Source of the DNA: Myrmaecium sp. VS I D KN 1
Lineage: Eukaryota; Ascomycota; Dothideomycetes; Valsariales; Valsariaceae
Length of the DNA stretch: 64,000 nucleotides
NCBI GenBank assembly: GCA_019775845.1
Contig: JADQAV010000015.1
Span: forward strand, 930,001 to 994,000
Direction: 5' to 3'
Part shown: piece by piece, positions 34,373 through 45,494 of the stretch
How positions within the stretch are numbered: position 1 is the stretch's first letter
How the letters are laid out: each line of letters starts with the position of its first letter
Made by a program: the position numbers and the translations under genes
The notes under the pieces: model-generated
The model's database searches: none
What the model was told of the DNA's origin: nothing
What the model saw: only the letters and a program-made list of their open reading frames with translations

Positions 34373-37300
34373 TCATACTTGGCTCTCGGTCGTCGATTCG
34401 ACGGATCGACTTTGAAGACTTTCAGCAACTCCCGCCTCAGCATCAACGGCAATCATCCGGGTCACCATTTCTCTTTGAAGCACGCTCAGCCACGTCGCTA
34501 GGTTATCGTTGTCCATCGAGCCACTTCTGGCTTGCGACAGATGTTCCGCAAGAGCAAGGACGATCTTGCGCCGCTTCCGATAAACCGCATTGGCCGAGCT
34601 GTTTTGCTGGCGCCGTGTGCGTTGCAGAATCAGCTGCGAGATATCCCTCGCACGATCTACCAGGCTTGTGGGCAAATGGACCGTTCGAGCCAGTGCGATT
34701 CCGTATGATGTTTCTTGGACACAGCCTTCTGCGACCTTGTACAACATGGTCATTGTATCACGTTGGGGGAACTGTCAAACATCAGCATTTCCTTCTTCCG
34801 TGAGCACACATGGGAACCTTGAAGCGCACATCCACCCGGAGGTGCAAGTTCACCACGCCGTCACGATTAGCCATGATCGCAGCGAGTTCTCTGAAGTGGG
34901 TGGCGAACCAACAAAATGCCTGTTCATGCGTCAATGGGTGACCCAAACGCGGGGTCGGCCGATATAGGTAACTCACCTTACTTTCGACAAGCGTTTCTGC
35001 GATCGACAAAGCTATTGCCAGCCCGTCGCGTGTACTTGTGCCTCTGCCTAGCTCGTCGATGATTACACTGCAGGCTCTGTCAGTCCATGCAAACCCGAAG
35101 CCGTGAAGGGAAGCACGGTATACAGGCTACGGTTGTTCATGTTGTGCAAGATGAAGGACGACTCCTGCATCTCGGCAGCAAAAGTAGACATATTGGCCTC
35201 CACACTGTTATCAATAGAGATCCTGGCGAACAGTTGATGGAAAACAGGCGTTGTTGCATACTGAGCCGGGACAAAACATCCGATCTGTGCGATGATCGCA
35301 TGTAACGCTATAGAGCGTATATAGGTGCTTTTGCCGCTCATGTTGCAACCTGTGATTATTTGAAATCTTGAGAGTTGAGACGCGTAGACGTCATTTGGGA
35401 CGAACTTTGTGTGATGCATCTTTTCGAGTAGGGCATGTCGAGCGGCCTTCAAGGCCAAGGCGTCTGTCAGTTGAGGACGTACGTAGTCCTGGGTTGTTGC
35501 AAGCTGCGCAAAGGACGACAGCACGTCTAAAAGTGCAATGCTCTCTGAAACTTTGAAAAGCTCCGCCATTTCCTTACGGATGCTGGTCAAGAGGTTATTG
35601 ACTGCCTCGTCGCTCATTAACAAAACTTCTTGATAGGCTTGACTGATTTGTAGGTTTTTCTTCATCAACTCCAACGTTTGACATTCCCGTGCTCTCTTCT
35701 TACGGCAGACATTGGTGAATATAGGTGGTAATATGTCATATTCGTCTTCGGAATGTGGTACATGAATATAAAATTGTCGAAGGTTGTCGAACTTCAGTTC
35801 CAGAGGAATGTTGTATGTGCCTGGTCTCGACAGTCAGTGCTGTCCTTGATCGAAGACATTCCCAACGTACTGCTCAGTTCAGTGACATGGCTATAGGCGT
35901 CTTCCACTGCTTCTTTATAAGTCTGTCTAGCCACGTCAAGCAAACCGCATACTCCAGACTGCACTCATTAGTGAACATCACATGATGGTGCCTTTTGACA
36001 GTCCAACCTTCACAGCGTAGGTCCGCTGGTTGCGCAACTCAAGCGGTTGCCGAGCATACATCGTATCATCATTGAAGGTCATGTCTATGCAATCTAATAA
36101 CGTCTCGATACTTTTCGAATCGCAGAGCTGCACCATGATATTAGCAGATGGGTAAGTTGTGCCATTGGTGTTCCTCACTTTACATATGTTTTGAAGCATG
36201 AGACTCTGGCAGCCGGCTAGGGCTTCTCTTGTTGGCCTCACGGATGTCACGAGTTGCTTGAGCATCAGAATGTTGTTGATGGCCTGTTCAGTGCTCCTCG
36301 GGGATGGGTGAGTAGGGATAATGATTAGCTGCGCACAAAATCAGAACGAACGATGCGTGGTAAATGCGTAGTCCCCGTGTCTTACGGCAGTGAGAACTTT
36401 GTCTGCATCGACAAATCCCTTGAGCGCTGCGGACCGTTTTAGGATATTGCTCGGCACATGTCAGATATACGTGGATCAGGCTGCTCACCGTGCCTGACCG
36501 AGAAGAACATATCTTCCTTCAGCGTGAGCTCTTCAAGCGCGTCGTATCGCACGGTGAGGACCTCGCGATCTATGAGTGGTTGAATCACGTTGCTCTTGAG
36601 CAGTCGTGTGCCCATCGGAGTCAGTGTCTCATTGAGAAGACCGAAGAGACACTGTCTGGACTTATGGTTGTGCAAGTTCTGGATGAGCTCAAGCGCACGA
36701 ATGGTCGTCACGTCGATCATCATTGAGCCCTCCGAAGGTTCATACCTGAATCTGAGGGAGTGCGAGGGGAAGGTAATGCATAGCTTGGTTTTGATATAGT
36801 TCAAGACCTCGACGAGAATGAGAAGTTCGAACAACGGAGACGAAGAGAAGAGCAGGTGCTTACCGCTGCAACGCAGCAGATGGCAAAATATTTGCCATCA
36901 ATGGACAGCTTAATGGACCCGATGTCTTCGACAAACGAAAACTGTTGGAGGTACTCAAGTCCCGTGGATTCAGTCCAATTGCGACGGTCGGTGAGTTCCA
37001 ACTTGCCTCCAAATAGCTGCACGTTCTCCTCGAGGATGGAATACAACTTGCTTTCAGGGCTGGCGGCGGTGGCTGCAATTAGTATGCGGGAAGGGGCGTA
37101 GACGGCCAGCTTGTGCGTTGTTCGCACGTAGGTCTGGCTGTCGCAGATCTGGCACAGAATCGCCTCTGCCGTGCTCAGGTTCACAAAAGCAAGACCGACG
37201 GTAGGCGAGATTCCGCGAGACTCGCTTACAGCGCAGACGATGTGCTGGTCGTCAAGGCCACCAAGAGTCGATGCTCCCGTCCGAGGCCTAGAAGTGGACG

Positions 37301-37379
37301 GGCGAGGGACACGTGAACGAGACGAGCCGGCGTACGTCAGCGTCGTGTAGCCCGTGGAGGGACGTCGTTGCGCGGGCAT
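34373..37379 (-). CDS. msh4: MutS homologue Msh4 (meiotic crossover factor)
   Basis: Ten exons give 836 aa (37379-36864, 36807-36489, 36426-36386, 36328-36179, 36127-36008, 35958-35871, 35820-35124, 35067-34977, 34919-34830, 34771-34373). It lacks the MutS mismatch-recognition domain I and starts with a Ser/Arg-rich segment, as Msh4 does. The connector and lever parts include VGLAFVNLSTAEAI, MMIDVTTIRALELIQN and GTRLLKSNVIQPL. The ATPase has Walker A GCNMSGKSTY, then HNMNNRSLVIIDELGRGTSTRDG (Walker B, assembled over an intron) and FCWFATHFREL. With Msh5 it stabilises Holliday junctions for interfering crossovers. All introns are 49-62 nt GT-AG. The 5' leader carries a trinucleotide repeat. 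Confidence 0.94.
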
Positions 37380-38114
37380 CGCGGTGTAGCGAGTGGCTCC
37401 GACGTTGTCGTAGTCGTAGTCGTTGTCGTCGTCGTCGTCGTCGTCGTCGTTCTAGATGGCTGAGCGTAGCAGATAAGGTACTGTCTGGAGATCAGGCATA
37501 GTTTGGGTTGCCTTATAGCCTGACAGTTGATAGCCTGACCGTTGACGATATACCGTAATGTATCCCATGACACCGATAGAGGAAGAAAGCAAGTGGTACC
37601 AGTTAGTAAGTATGTACCTAGTGATATAGTACCACCTGTGTGCTACGGCACCTCGTAATTACATACCAGGTAGTACCTATCTCTGCTGTGCTCACGCCGG
37701 TGATCCGATGCTGTGGCCCTGTACATATGTACCTTACCTACGACTGTACTAACCAATAGAATGTTCAGTTGGGACGAGTAGTACTTACGGATACCGGTTA
37801 TGGAGAACCGTGGCTTCGTAGGGCTGAGGGCTGCAGGGATCAAATGCGGGGCACGGTCGGGACGCGCACAGGCCAAGGGACCGGGCGGGCGAGTCGAAAT
37901 TTATTCCGCGACGACCGGTGGTAGGAAAGTGCTGTAGGTAGCAAGGCAATGAACCTGAACTTACTCAGTAGTACTACCTTCCCACCTCAATTCGAAACGG
38001 TACTTACCTTACCTTACTTTCGTATTTCTCTTCCAGACGCCCCTCCGCCTCGCTGTCCTTCCCGCCCCGCCGAGTCCTCACCACCGGTGGCGAGCAGCTC
38101 ACCATCATCTCGCG
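37380..38114. promoter_or_regulatory. Divergent promoter MSH4 / RSA4 with GTAC-rich patches
   Basis: 735 bp between two divergent starts. It contains the (GTC)n repeat near MSH4, then repeated GGTACC, TACCTA and GTAC words at 37595-37790 and 37925-38025 (for example AGGTAGTACCTATC). A short C/T-rich stretch precedes the RSA4 ATG. Confidence 0.5.
37402..37452 (+). repeat. Trinucleotide (GTC/GTT) microsatellite
   Basis: About 16 units, including a perfect run of GTC from about 37424; variant GTA and GTT units on the left. It lies 23-73 bp upstream of the MSH4 start codon, inside its probable leader. Confidence 0.9.
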
Positions 38115-39671
38115 ATGGCAACCGTCCCGCCCCCGCCGAGCAAGCGTCAGAAGACGGCGGCAGCAGCGCGTGCCCGAGAGCAGCAGGATGTCGAGGAATT
38201 CATACCCACCGGAACGATCCGTGTCCGGTTTGTGGACCAGGCAACCGGCGTATCCGGCAGCCTGCCTGTCCTTGCTGTCCCACTTGCCCAGGCTACCGTC
38301 GCAAATCTCGAGTCACTCCTGAACGAGCTGCAAGACCACGGAGATGACAGGATACCATATCGCTTCTTCTACACACCGACCGCCTCGGCGCAAAGCGGGC
38401 AAGGCGAAGCGCTCGCTGATACGGCGGATCTGTACAATGCCCTCGTGAAGCCCGGGAAGGTCTCCGCCGAGAGTGAGATTACGTTACAATATTCCCCTCA
38501 GGCCGTCTTCAGGGTGAAAGCGGTATCAAGGTGCGCATCCGCCATCTCCGGTCACGGCGAAGCGATCCTGTGCACGCAATTCTCCCCGGCTTCCTCCGCT
38601 CGGATGGCAAGTGGCAGCGGAGATAACACGGCACGGATATGGGACTGTGAGACTGGCACGGCGATGCACCAGTTGAAAGGGCACACGAGCTGGGTTCTCG
38701 CCGTGAGTTGGAGTCCGGATGGCAGTATCATCGCGACTGGGTCCATGGACAACACCGTTCGTCTCTGGGATCCCTCCACCGGTCAGCCGTTAGGGAACGC
38801 ACTGAAAGGCCATACGAAATGGATAACATCGCTATCGTGGGAGCCGTTCCATCTACAGGCCGCCAACCGTCCTCGCGTCGCCTCTTCGTCCAAGGACTGC
38901 ACAGTCAGGATCTGGGATGCCATCGCTCGCAAGGCCGACATGGTTTTGAGCGGTCACAAGGGCAGCGTCTCCTGTGTGAAGTGGGGCGGAACCGGGAACA
39001 TCTACACCGCGTCCCACGACAAAACGATAAAAATCTGGGATGCGAGCACCGGCGCGTGCACGGCAACGCTCTCGTCCCATGCGCACTGGGTCAACCACCT
39101 CGCCCTCTCCACCGACTTCGTCCTGCGCACGGCCTACCACGGCCATACCGGCAAAGTGCCCGCGGACGAGAAGGAGCGTGTGGCGAAGACGGAGGAGCGG
39201 TTTCGCCAGGCCGCGACCGTGGGCGGCAGGATCGTCGAACGGCTCGCGACTGCGAGCGACGATTGCACCATTTTCCTCTGGGAGCCGGCCGCGTCGAAGA
39301 AGCCTCTGGCCCGGCTGACCGGCCACCAGAAGCAGGTCAACCACGTTGTCTTCAGCCCGGACGGCGCCTACCTCGCCTCCGCCGGCTTCGACAACCACGT
39401 CAAGTTGTGGAATGGCCGGGACGGCAGCTTCCTCTTCTCCTGCCGCGGCCACGTCGCCGCTGTCTACATGTGCGCCTTCAGCGCCGACAGCCGTCTGCTC
39501 GTCAGCGCCAGCAAGGACACCACTCTGAAGGTGTGGGACATCAGGACCGGAAAGTTGAAGGACGACCTGCCGGGCCACAAGGACGAAGTATATGCTGTGG
39601 ACTGGTCCGTCGACGGGGAGCGGGTCGCTAGCGGTGGACGTGATAAGCAAGTGCGTATATGGAGGCATTGA
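38115..39671 (+). CDS. rsa4: Rsa4/Notchless (NLE1) pre-60S ribosome assembly factor
   Basis: Single exon, 518 aa (yeast Rsa4 has 515). The first 30 residues are Pro/Ala/Arg-rich with a basic motif (PPPPSKRQK). Residues about 33-130 form the ubiquitin-like domain; the glutamate that contacts the Rea1 MIDAS (yeast E114) is E119 here in KVSAESEITL. Eight WD40 repeats follow, nearly identical in phrasing to yeast: ILCTQFSPASSARMASGSGDNTARIWD, WVLAVSWSPDGSIIATGSMDNTVRLWD, WITSLSWEPFH, VSCVKWGGTGNIYTASHDKTIKIWD, WVNHLALSTDF and VYAVDWSVDG...RIW. Pulling of Rsa4 by the AAA+ ATPase Rea1/Mdn1 drives maturation of nucleoplasmic pre-60S particles. No intron. Codon use is strongly G/C-ending in the second half, suggesting high expression. 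Confidence 0.97.
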   Translation: MATVPPPPSKRQKTAAAARAREQQDVEEFIPTGTIRVRFVDQATGVSGSLPVLAVPLAQATVANLESLLNELQDHGDDRIPYRFFYTPTASAQSGQGEALADTADLYNALVKPGKVSAESEITLQYSPQAVFRVKAVSRCASAISGHGEAILCTQFSPASSARMASGSGDNTARIWDCETGTAMHQLKGHTSWVLAVSWSPDGSIIATGSMDNTVRLWDPSTGQPLGNALKGHTKWITSLSWEPFHLQAANRPRVASSSKDCTVRIWDAIARKADMVLSGHKGSVSCVKWGGTGNIYTASHDKTIKIWDASTGACTATLSSHAHWVNHLALSTDFVLRTAYHGHTGKVPADEKERVAKTEERFRQAATVGGRIVERLATASDDCTIFLWEPAASKKPLARLTGHQKQVNHVVFSPDGAYLASAGFDNHVKLWNGRDGSFLFSCRGHVAAVYMCAFSADSRLLVSASKDTTLKVWDIRTGKLKDDLPGHKDEVYAVDWSVDGERVASGGRDKQVRIWRH

Positions 39672-39931
39672 GACCTTTAACGCGTCTTCCATCTCGTACT
39701 CATTAAGAGGTATCAATGCGTTCCATGGTTTCCTAAAGTAGCGGAGTTATTTACTGTGAATGACAACCTTATTATTTTCTATATAGACAAAAATCTCAAT
39801 TGAGAAACAAGATAGCTCCTACTTCAACAGCCCTCTGGGATCTGCAGAATATACAAAAAGCAGGGAATTTTATTATCGTGCCTTTCAATCTGCACTCAAT
39901 ACCGTTGCGGCATTGACTCGGTAGAAAGCAC

Positions 39932-41324
39932 TCACTTTCCGGCCAACAGAGCGGCTGCACCAGGCTCGCTGCATACATAGATCACATCGTGTTTGTCGGT
40001 GAAACCATTGAACCGGGTAGCGGAACATTTGGTGTAAGCGCCCATGTCCTCGAAGTAGAGCCAGTCACCCATGTCGACAGTCTTGCTAAAGGTGCAAGAA
40101 GCCGAAATACAATCAATCCCGTCGCATGTAGGACCCCAGATGGAGTACTCGGTGACGGCGCCATTCTCCATGTTGCAGTGGTCTTCATCATACATGAATC
40201 GCTCGCCGCACTTCAGGATACGAGGGACTGGATGCTGATGATCGAAGATGATGCTCGAGAAGTTACCGTAAACGCCATCGTTCAGGTACAACATATACGA
40301 GGTGGACCCGAGCTCTAGGTTGGTGACAGTGCGACGGGCAATAACATGACAGGCGATCGTGAAAGCGGAAGAGACATAGTACCGTCCGGGTTCTCCGATG
40401 ACGCGAATGTGAGGCGGAAAATAGTTGTCGAGCGCCTCGGAAAGGATCGCAGCCATACTTTCGAAAGTATCCGTGCAGAAACCCCCACCAACATCCAACG
40501 TACGCATGTCGAATCCAACGGCGGTCGCTTGGTCGAACACCACGCGCGCATCTTGAACCGCTTTAAGGAAGGCCGAAGGGTCAGATGCTCCGGAACCGAC
40601 ATGGAAAGCGACTCCGACGACATTGAGTCCCAGATCCTTTGCAAGATGCAACAGCTCATTGGTAGAGTCCAGGGATGCGCCAAACTTCAGACTGAGACGA
40701 CAAAGGCTGGCGGAGTCATCAGTGTGTATGCGTAAGAAAAGTTCGGCATCTGGGAAGAGCTGCTTGGTTTTGTACAACTCGTCCGCATTGTCGAATGTCA
40801 TCTGCTTGACGCCTTGCTGCGCAGCATACCGTACGTAAGACTTTGTCTTGCATGGCTGCGCATATATGATACGGGACGGGTCTACTCCCAGGTTCAGCAC
40901 CTGCTCAATCTCGGACTTCGAAGCGCAATCGAAGCCGGTGCCTAACTCCGCTAGAAGGCGAATCACTTGAGGATCCGGGTTACACTTGACGGCTATAAAT
41001 TGTCAGCAGCCCATTGCCTTTACGGAAATCTCGACAAGACCTACCGTAGTGTGGGCGAACACGTTTCAGATGCCTCTTCCATCGGAGATGTTGTCGATAC
41101 ACTTCCCCGAGGTCGGCCACGAAGAATGCATCCTCGTCTCCGACATCGCATGTGTCGTGGTCGATATCTTGAACGCGCTTCTTGAGTGCTTCGCCAACCA
41201 AGGCTTTCATCCGCTGCGCGCCATGTTTACCACAGCCCGGAGTTACACAACTGTCAACTGCGGCTATCGCTTTGATAGATACCGGGGTATATTCTTCGAC
41301 CGTGGTGATAGCAGAAGGTGCCAT
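39932..41324 (-). CDS. spe1: Ornithine decarboxylase
   Basis: Two exons (41324-41045, 40992-39932) with a 52-nt intron give 446 aa. The enzyme makes putrescine from ornithine, the first step of polyamine synthesis, using PLP. The PLP lysine lies in HYAVKCNPDPQ, created by the splice. Other family marks: GTGFDCASKSEIE, FHVGSG, LDVGGGFC, GEPGRYYV, and the catalytic-cysteine motif WGPTCDGIDCIS near the C-terminus. Fungal ODC is degraded with antizyme and is usually controlled by polyamines; nothing in the CDS shows a frameshift site. The leader upstream is long (see gap), in line with translational control in other ODC genes. Confidence 0.96.
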
Positions 41325-42170
41325 AACCAGGGGCCAAGCTCCTGGCGGACTCGTACGGATTGTTGATTCTTGTAGGACCGAAGGACCTGTTAGGGAGGTC
41401 TGAACGGCTCGAAACCGAGAGATGATTGCTGGCGAGGCCTCCTCGACTCTTCCTCTGAAAGAGGAAGAACCCCAGAGAGCGTCCTATGCGGCAGCTGAGA
41501 TGGCAGGATGTTCGGTGAGCGGGTCGGACTGGAAAGGAAAAGCACACGTTCAAGCTCGCTGTTTGTATTCGATGGCAATGGGCGGCGGAAGGTCGTTGAG
41601 TATATCTGGATGAGGTCGAGTAGAGACAACTTGGATTTCAACCTGGATGAAGCGCTGCGGAGCCGTGGTTGAATGACGCCTTTGAAAGATCAAAGGCAGT
41701 CCTCGCGCAAGCAGCCGGGGGGAAGATTTCCACGCTCTGATAGACGGCGGGTAGAACGAGCTGAATGGCGTGCAAAGGAAAACGAGGAGGCGGGAGGGGA
41801 AGGCGAGAAACGGCAAGCAAATGGCGAAGCCGCAGAATTTGATGATGTGTGGGATGCCTGTCAGCACGGACCGGCACGGCACGGGCGTATTATTGGGCTG
41901 CGTAATATACGAGAATGGTGGACACTTCTCGAAGTCCGAGGTGACTACTAGCTTCAACCAATCGCCAAAGGCCAGCCTTTCAAGACATAACAATCTGCCG
42001 GGGGCCACTAATCATGTACAGCGAACGGTACAGGACTCATGCGTGTATCCATGTTCACAAGGCATCATTGTTTGGTGGTTCTCCAAGCCATGCAGTGGCA
42101 GTATGTAGCTATAGCGAAAACGCTCTGAATTCAGAGCTACAGTAAGTATGCAGTGCCTACAGTATCTACG
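41325..42170. promoter_or_regulatory. Long upstream region of the ODC gene
   Basis: 846 bp between the ODC start and the next gene's stop, same strand. The minus strand from 42008 to 41550 is open for 152 codons, but the translation is Pro/Phe/Leu-rich without a family match and is probably leader or promoter. Several CTACAGTA-like words lie at 42100-42165. Confidence 0.45.
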
Positions 42171-43369
42171 CTATCTTTTGCCTTGTTGCACGTCGGACGG
42201 ATCCGCTTCCGCGCCGTGAAACACATGTATGTCGATATTCTCCTCGGCCTCGGTCTCGCCCACCGGTAAAGGTAAGCTGACCATGCCAGCAGTGAGCAAG
42301 CCTGCCTCTTCCATCCGGTCGAAGAAGACAGCCTCGCTCGGATGACGGTTCTTCATTGCGACTATCACTACAACTCGCGGGCACAGTCGCACGATGGACG
42401 CGACAGTACTGACAAGTGCATCTGCGCTGTCCGGATTGTACACACAGTCTGAGACCAGGATAACATCGAAACAGTCTTCTGTGAGGGATTGGGGCAGCGG
42501 CAGTTGCCAGTCAAGCGCCGCGAAAGAGACTTCGCTGGACTTCATCCGGGACAAGTTCGCCTGGACGTTCCTACGTACCAGATCCTCGACTTCAGGAAGA
42601 TCGGTGAGGACGATTTTGCACCCTTTCAATGTATGGGCCAGGCCTATTCCTACCAAACCACAACCGCACCCAAGCTCCAGGACGTTGAGCTGAGCGCTCC
42701 TCCCGCGACGGAGAGTCCTGCTCAAAAGTGGCAAGTGATCAGTTTCGGTTGTGACGATCCGATCCAGATATGCCGTCAATGCCATGCCGGCATCCCTATC
42801 CAAGGGGGTTAGGAACAATTCTTGGCCTCATCGGGTTGGGTGACCGGCAAATACCAGATATGGCGGGCAATGCTCTCCCCTGTCTCTTCCCAGATGGAGA
42901 GTAGACTGTCTGATAGTCTCAATCGGCGTTGTACCATCTTTTCTGTTTCTTGGCCCCGGTCAACAGCCGCACTCCAAGCTTGAACAATGCTAGGAAGGTC
43001 GGTTGCTTCATCGGCGATGCAGTCTGACCCGGAAGTCTTCACCTGCAAGCGCAGCGGACCTTTCACGCCTTTGGGGGGAACCTTGAAAGCCACTTGAAGA
43101 GTCCTTGCTCCCGCCTGCCATCGTAGCTGCTTCTGCTGATATTTCGTGATTGTACCAGCTGCTTCAACTGACCATAAAATTGCATCGATCTGAACGTCTT
43201 CGGTAAATATGGTGTCTCCAAGATCTGAAGATATGGTTAGAAGAGCCGTGATCGATGTGCCCTCATATCTGGGTATCTTGAGGAACCGCAGATACTTCAT
43301 GTCTCCGGTAGAGCAAGCCGCAAGCCTTGGCCGCGAAAAGGTTGCTGCGTCGGGCCGGTAATGGAGCAT
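42171..43369 (-). CDS. METTL21-like seven-beta-strand protein lysine methyltransferase
   Basis: Two exons (43369-42855, 42795-42171) with a 59-nt intron give 379 aa. The splice creates GESIARHIWDAGMALTAYLDRI, the usual lead-in to the METTL21/FAM86 catalytic core. SAM motif I is LNVLELGCGCGLVGIGLA; DLPEV is the acidic motif II. DVILVSDCVYNPD contains the (D/E)xx(Y/F) signature that marks protein lysine N-methyltransferases of this class. The first 165 residues are a fungal-specific N-terminal region (ITALLTISSDLGDTIF, KQLRWQAGARTLQVAFKVP) with beta-strand character. The substrate is unknown; related fungal enzymes modify translation factors and chaperones. Confidence 0.82.
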
Positions 43370-43643
43370 TCTTGGTCTTCCTTGCCCTGATGGCTTATAT
43401 GGTAGTTATTAAACGATACGCACACGAGCTAGTACTGTACTATGATACTGACTTGAACCTACGATACGCGGTAAATACCCACTGCGGGCCGCAACCATGC
43501 CCATCATGGTTAAAGACATCAAGTACTAGTAGTACCATGTGGGTACCGTACCAGATACTCTATGGGCTGGTCTATCGATAAACTAGACGGAACTCCAAAA
43601 TAATTTCTGAACCCTCTACAGTAGATCACCTACATTCGCAACA

Positions 43644-45139
43644 ATGTCCGGCGAAATTGCTGCGTCGCGCGCGCCTGCGGAGCAAACACAAACTAAAGTG
43701 CAGGTTCGCCTCACCACGAGGCACCCAGATATCCAGCTTCCTGAGGACCCAGGCGTGCTGTTGGTGTCATCCAGTAAGGATAACACCTGCACATTTCACA
43801 CCGCTGCTAACTGATCCTCGAAGGCCTTGGTCGATACGCTCTTTCCACGCTTGTGAACAATCTCTTGGACGCCCCAAGTCGGATACCCTTTGAGTTCCTA
43901 ATCAATGGCCAATTCCTTCGAACATCCATCGACGAGTTCCTCACCGCGAATGGTATTTCCTCGGAGACGGTTCTCAATGTCGAATATGTGCGCGCGTTGA
44001 TCCCCCCACAATATGCCGGGTCCTTGGAGCATGACGACTGGGTTAGTTCTCTCGATGTACTGTCCGGTTCGTCCGCAGGCGGCATCCATCCGGTATCTAT
44101 GGGGGAGGAACGGATATTATCAGGGAGCTACGATGGCCTGCTGAGAGTGTGGAATTCCTCTGCGGAGACCCTTGCCACGTCGACGGCTCCCGACAACAGC
44201 GGGCGCATCGCATCCATAAAGGCAGTACGGTTCTTGGCTCCTTCGAAACTGGTATCCGCCGGGTTGGACATGACGATCAGGCTCTGGAATTACGTTGAGA
44301 GCGGAAATTCAGCAGTGATCACACCCAGCCTGGAGCTCCAAGGTCACAAGTGGGCGGTGGAAACTTTAGATGTCCATGCTCGCTCTTCCAGGGTTCTTTC
44401 CGGGTCCGCAGATCATACCGTTGGTATTTGGTCAAGCGAGCAACATAAAAGCCTGGATAACTCTGCCTCACGTACGCCTTTGCCATCCGGCAAACGACAC
44501 AAGTCATCCGATAGCCACGGAAGGCAGGTTGCTCAGCAAGGCCCGTTAAATCTCCTACATGGGCATTCGGGACCGGTCCAGTCTGTCATGTTCGCTCCGC
44601 ACGATGCGACAGTTGCGCATTCCGTATCTCTCGACCATACCCTTCGCACATGGGATTTGCCCACCGGCACTTTGGTTGACACTCGGACAACCTCGCATCC
44701 CCTTCTGTCTTTGACGGCATTGAGCCAGTTAAACCTGTTAGCCTCCGGTACCAGTGCGCGTCATATCACTGTGGTTGACCCTCGTGTGTCAGCCACAAGC
44801 GTAGCAGCACTCACACTTCGGGGGCACTCCAATGCGGTTGTGAGTCTTGCGCCAAGTCCTTTCAGCGCCTATACACTCCTCAGTGGAAGCCATGACGGCA
44901 CGTGCCGGATATGGGATATTCGAAGCGTTCGCTCTGGAAAAGCCGACATTGCGGGCGGTCAGGTAGGCGAAAGCTTGTATACCATTGAAAGAGATTCTAT
45001 CAAGGGTAAAAGCAGAAAAGCTGGTGTCGAAAGCGCTAAAGTCTTTGAAGTACGTTGGGACAAGAACCTTGGGATTCTAAGCGCGGGCGAGGACAAGAGG
45101 ATACAAATAAATAAAAGCATTGGGGGAGAACAGGTATAA
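43644..45139 (+). CDS. ytm1: Ytm1/WDR12 pre-60S ribosome assembly factor
   Basis: Two exons (43644-43773, 43824-45139) give 481 aa. The 50-nt intron has a GCTAAC branch point and splits the ubiquitin-like domain (VQVRLTTRHPDIQLPEDPG | LGRYALSTLVNNLL). The Rea1 MIDAS-contacting glutamate (yeast E80) is E91 here in NGISSETVLNVEY. WD40 repeats follow: DDWVSSLDVL, ERILSGSYDGLLRVWN, KLVSAGLDMTIRLWNY, SRVLSGSADHTVGIW, and SGSHDGTCRIWDIRSV, ending SAGEDKRIQINK. Ytm1 forms the Nop7-Erb1-Ytm1 (PeBoW) complex and is stripped from nucleolar pre-60S particles by Rea1. Its mechanistic twin, Rsa4, lies about 4 kb away. Confidence 0.95.
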
Positions 45140-45494
45140 TGGACAGAATGTACGGATAAATTAGAGGAAGTTGCTATCGACACTATTCTTGCGTGAACCA
45201 ACCAGTTCTCTCTTTCCCATCACCTGAACCGCGTGACCACTGCATGTTGCCGGAGTAGGAGTTGCCAACCAATGTGGGTGGCAAAGGCTGCGTTCTCTAG
45301 CAGGCGTCGGGTGAGAGTATTCCAGGTCGTACCAAGGTAAGACTGTATTCTTCCAGACCCATATGGGTTTGGAGTTGTCTCTCCAGCAGTGGCAATTTTT
45401 CATGTCCGCGGCAGAAAAAGTGTCTCCGACCCAGCTCGCGTATCTAAGCGTGCCTCTATCCATGCTGGTCATCCTTGAGATCTATCAACGCCAG
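45140..45494. other. Convergent 3' flanks of YTM1 and TRM112
   Basis: 355 bp between two convergent stops. A 103-codon frame on the minus strand (45472-45161) is Trp/His/Pro-rich with no match I can make; I treat the stretch as 3' untranslated. Confidence 0.45.

Noticed and set aside
38708-39716. 307-codon plus and 287-codon minus frames inside RSA4
   Set aside because: Both overlap the strongly conserved WD40 coding sequence; high G+C in third positions makes long shadows.
41550-42008. 152-codon minus-strand frame upstream of ODC
   Set aside because: No start context, domain or intron; lies in the ODC leader/promoter.
45161-45472. 103-codon minus-strand frame between YTM1 and TRM112
   Set aside because: Sits in two convergent 3' flanks; Trp/His-rich composition with no match.
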